The notes under the pieces were generated by a model. It made no database searches. It saw only the letters and a list, made by a program, of their open reading frames with translations, and was not told where the DNA came from. Made by a program: the position numbers and the translations under genes. From NCBI GenBank assembly GCA_029834535.1, contig JAQMWT010000363.1, positions 1-59,693 of the forward strand: a stretch of 59,693 bases of DNA. Direction: 5' to 3'. This DNA comes from Chrysophaeum taylorii. Its lineage: Eukaryota > Sar > Pelagophyceae > Pelagomonadales > Pelagomonadaceae. This document shows, one piece after another, positions 59,125 through 59,693 of this stretch. Numbering within the stretch: the first letter of the stretch is position 1; each line of letters opens with the position of its first letter.

Positions 59125-59693
59125 CTGTCTGTCTGTCCCTCGATTTAGGGTAAGGATCAGGTAGGCCGCTGGATCCGGCAGGAGTGATCCTCCCAGCCGT
59201 CCTACGCGACCTCGCAACCTGTTTCCCGACCCTCTGCGGCTCTTCAGCGCGCCATCTCACGCCCCATCGAAACATGGTGCGATGCTGACAACGGCGGCGC
59301 ATGACCGCGGCCTTTTTCCCCCCCGAAGACGAGGCTCGGAGTTTCTTGGACTAGGTTGTGGTCGGTAAGACTTACGCCTCGCTCATCATAGTCGAGTTTT
59401 GAAAACTCCCTGACACCACGTCATTCTGTACTTTGGATCGCGAGCTAAAAGTCTTCGCACTCGCCTCGCACGCGCTGCAACGGTAACAGATACCGATGAT
59501 CGATCGTGTCGTTGTCACGTGCTTCTCCTCCACTGATCCCTTAGGCCCGGCCGACGCCAAACTATCAACAAGATCAGGGGCATAACGCCCCGCTAGGTCG
59601 CTGTCCTTCTTGCCCGAATCCTCTTCTGCCACGCCAGCTCTACTTCTCTCCCTGTCGATTCGGCAACCCCGAGGATATCCTCTTCTGGTGTGA
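59046..59693 (+). mobile_element. PIF1-like helicase remnant, copy 3 (partial, runs off the window)
   Basis: Starts TTACTACTAGTCGACAGATG like copy 1, then CCCTCGATTTAGGGTAAGG and a badly decayed version of the helicase region (ACTATCAACAAGATCAGGGG; GGATATCCTCTTCTGG). Many small indels distinguish it from copies 1 and 2. It is interrupted near 59084-59124 by the inverse copy of the 25-bp motif. Confidence 0.65.

Noticed and set aside
19106..59693. One giant composite transposon capturing the host genes between the inverted helicase copies
   Set aside because: Both tails point inward, the copies are decayed, and the genes between are ordinary single-copy-type housekeeping genes, so independent insertions are more likely.

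Overview
The window is eukaryotic nuclear DNA, probably from a unicellular alga or other protist. It has short GT-AG introns (43 to 85 bp), eukaryote-only proteins (exosome Rrp4, PIP kinase, NAP, DENN, RING), a giant GCC2/GCC3-type membrane protein, a decayed REJ-like surface protein with Ser/Pro/Thr arrays, and LTR retrotransposons. A photosynthetic stramenopile such as a pelagophyte would fit the GCC2/GCC3 and REJ-like families. That placement is inference; nothing here fixes the taxon.

Layout. 1-1451: a repeat cluster with no clear gene. 1452-11641 (minus): a Ty3/gypsy-like LTR retrotransposon (element 1) with a 5-bp target duplication and nearly identical LTRs. 12263-35750: a compact host gene block in this order: GCC2/GCC3 multipass protein (-), RRP4 (+), a PIF1/Helitron-like helicase remnant (+), PIP kinase (+), sulfotransferase-like type II membrane protein (-), PDZ/PTEN-like protein (-), 5-oxoprolinase (+), NAP histone chaperone (-), ankyrin-like/RING protein (-) and DENN-PH protein (+). 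35751-38064: an unassigned stretch and a coiled-coil gene (-). 38065-48360 (minus): an older, broken relative of element 1 (element 2). 48361-57949: low-GC unassigned DNA and the broken remains of a REJ/polycystin-like membrane protein. 57950-59693: two more helicase remnants and a 25-bp dispersed motif.

The most notable content is the pair of retrotransposons. Both carry a C5-cytosine DNA methyltransferase domain inside the Gag-Pol reading frame, between the protease and the reverse transcriptase. FxGxGG (motif I), PPC (motif IV) and a VPPD motif X are kept in both copies although the copies are clearly diverged. Comparing the two gives the ancestral order: acidic/coiled-coil N-terminus, capsid-like region, zinc-binding segment, Arg/Ser-rich linker, protease, DNMT, RT, RNase H, integrase, GPY/F module, and a conserved C-terminal tail. 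Element 1 has lost the capsid and zinc regions and carries a second copy of the linker module instead. Both proteases have a non-canonical active-site triplet. Retrotransposon-borne DNMTs have been reported from dinoflagellates and charophytes, so the principle is known; this family and its host may not be.

Host gene models come from open frames plus splice sites placed by eye. Domain calls rest on recognised motifs, and no database search was possible. A complete tRNA/ncRNA scan was not possible by eye, and none was identified.
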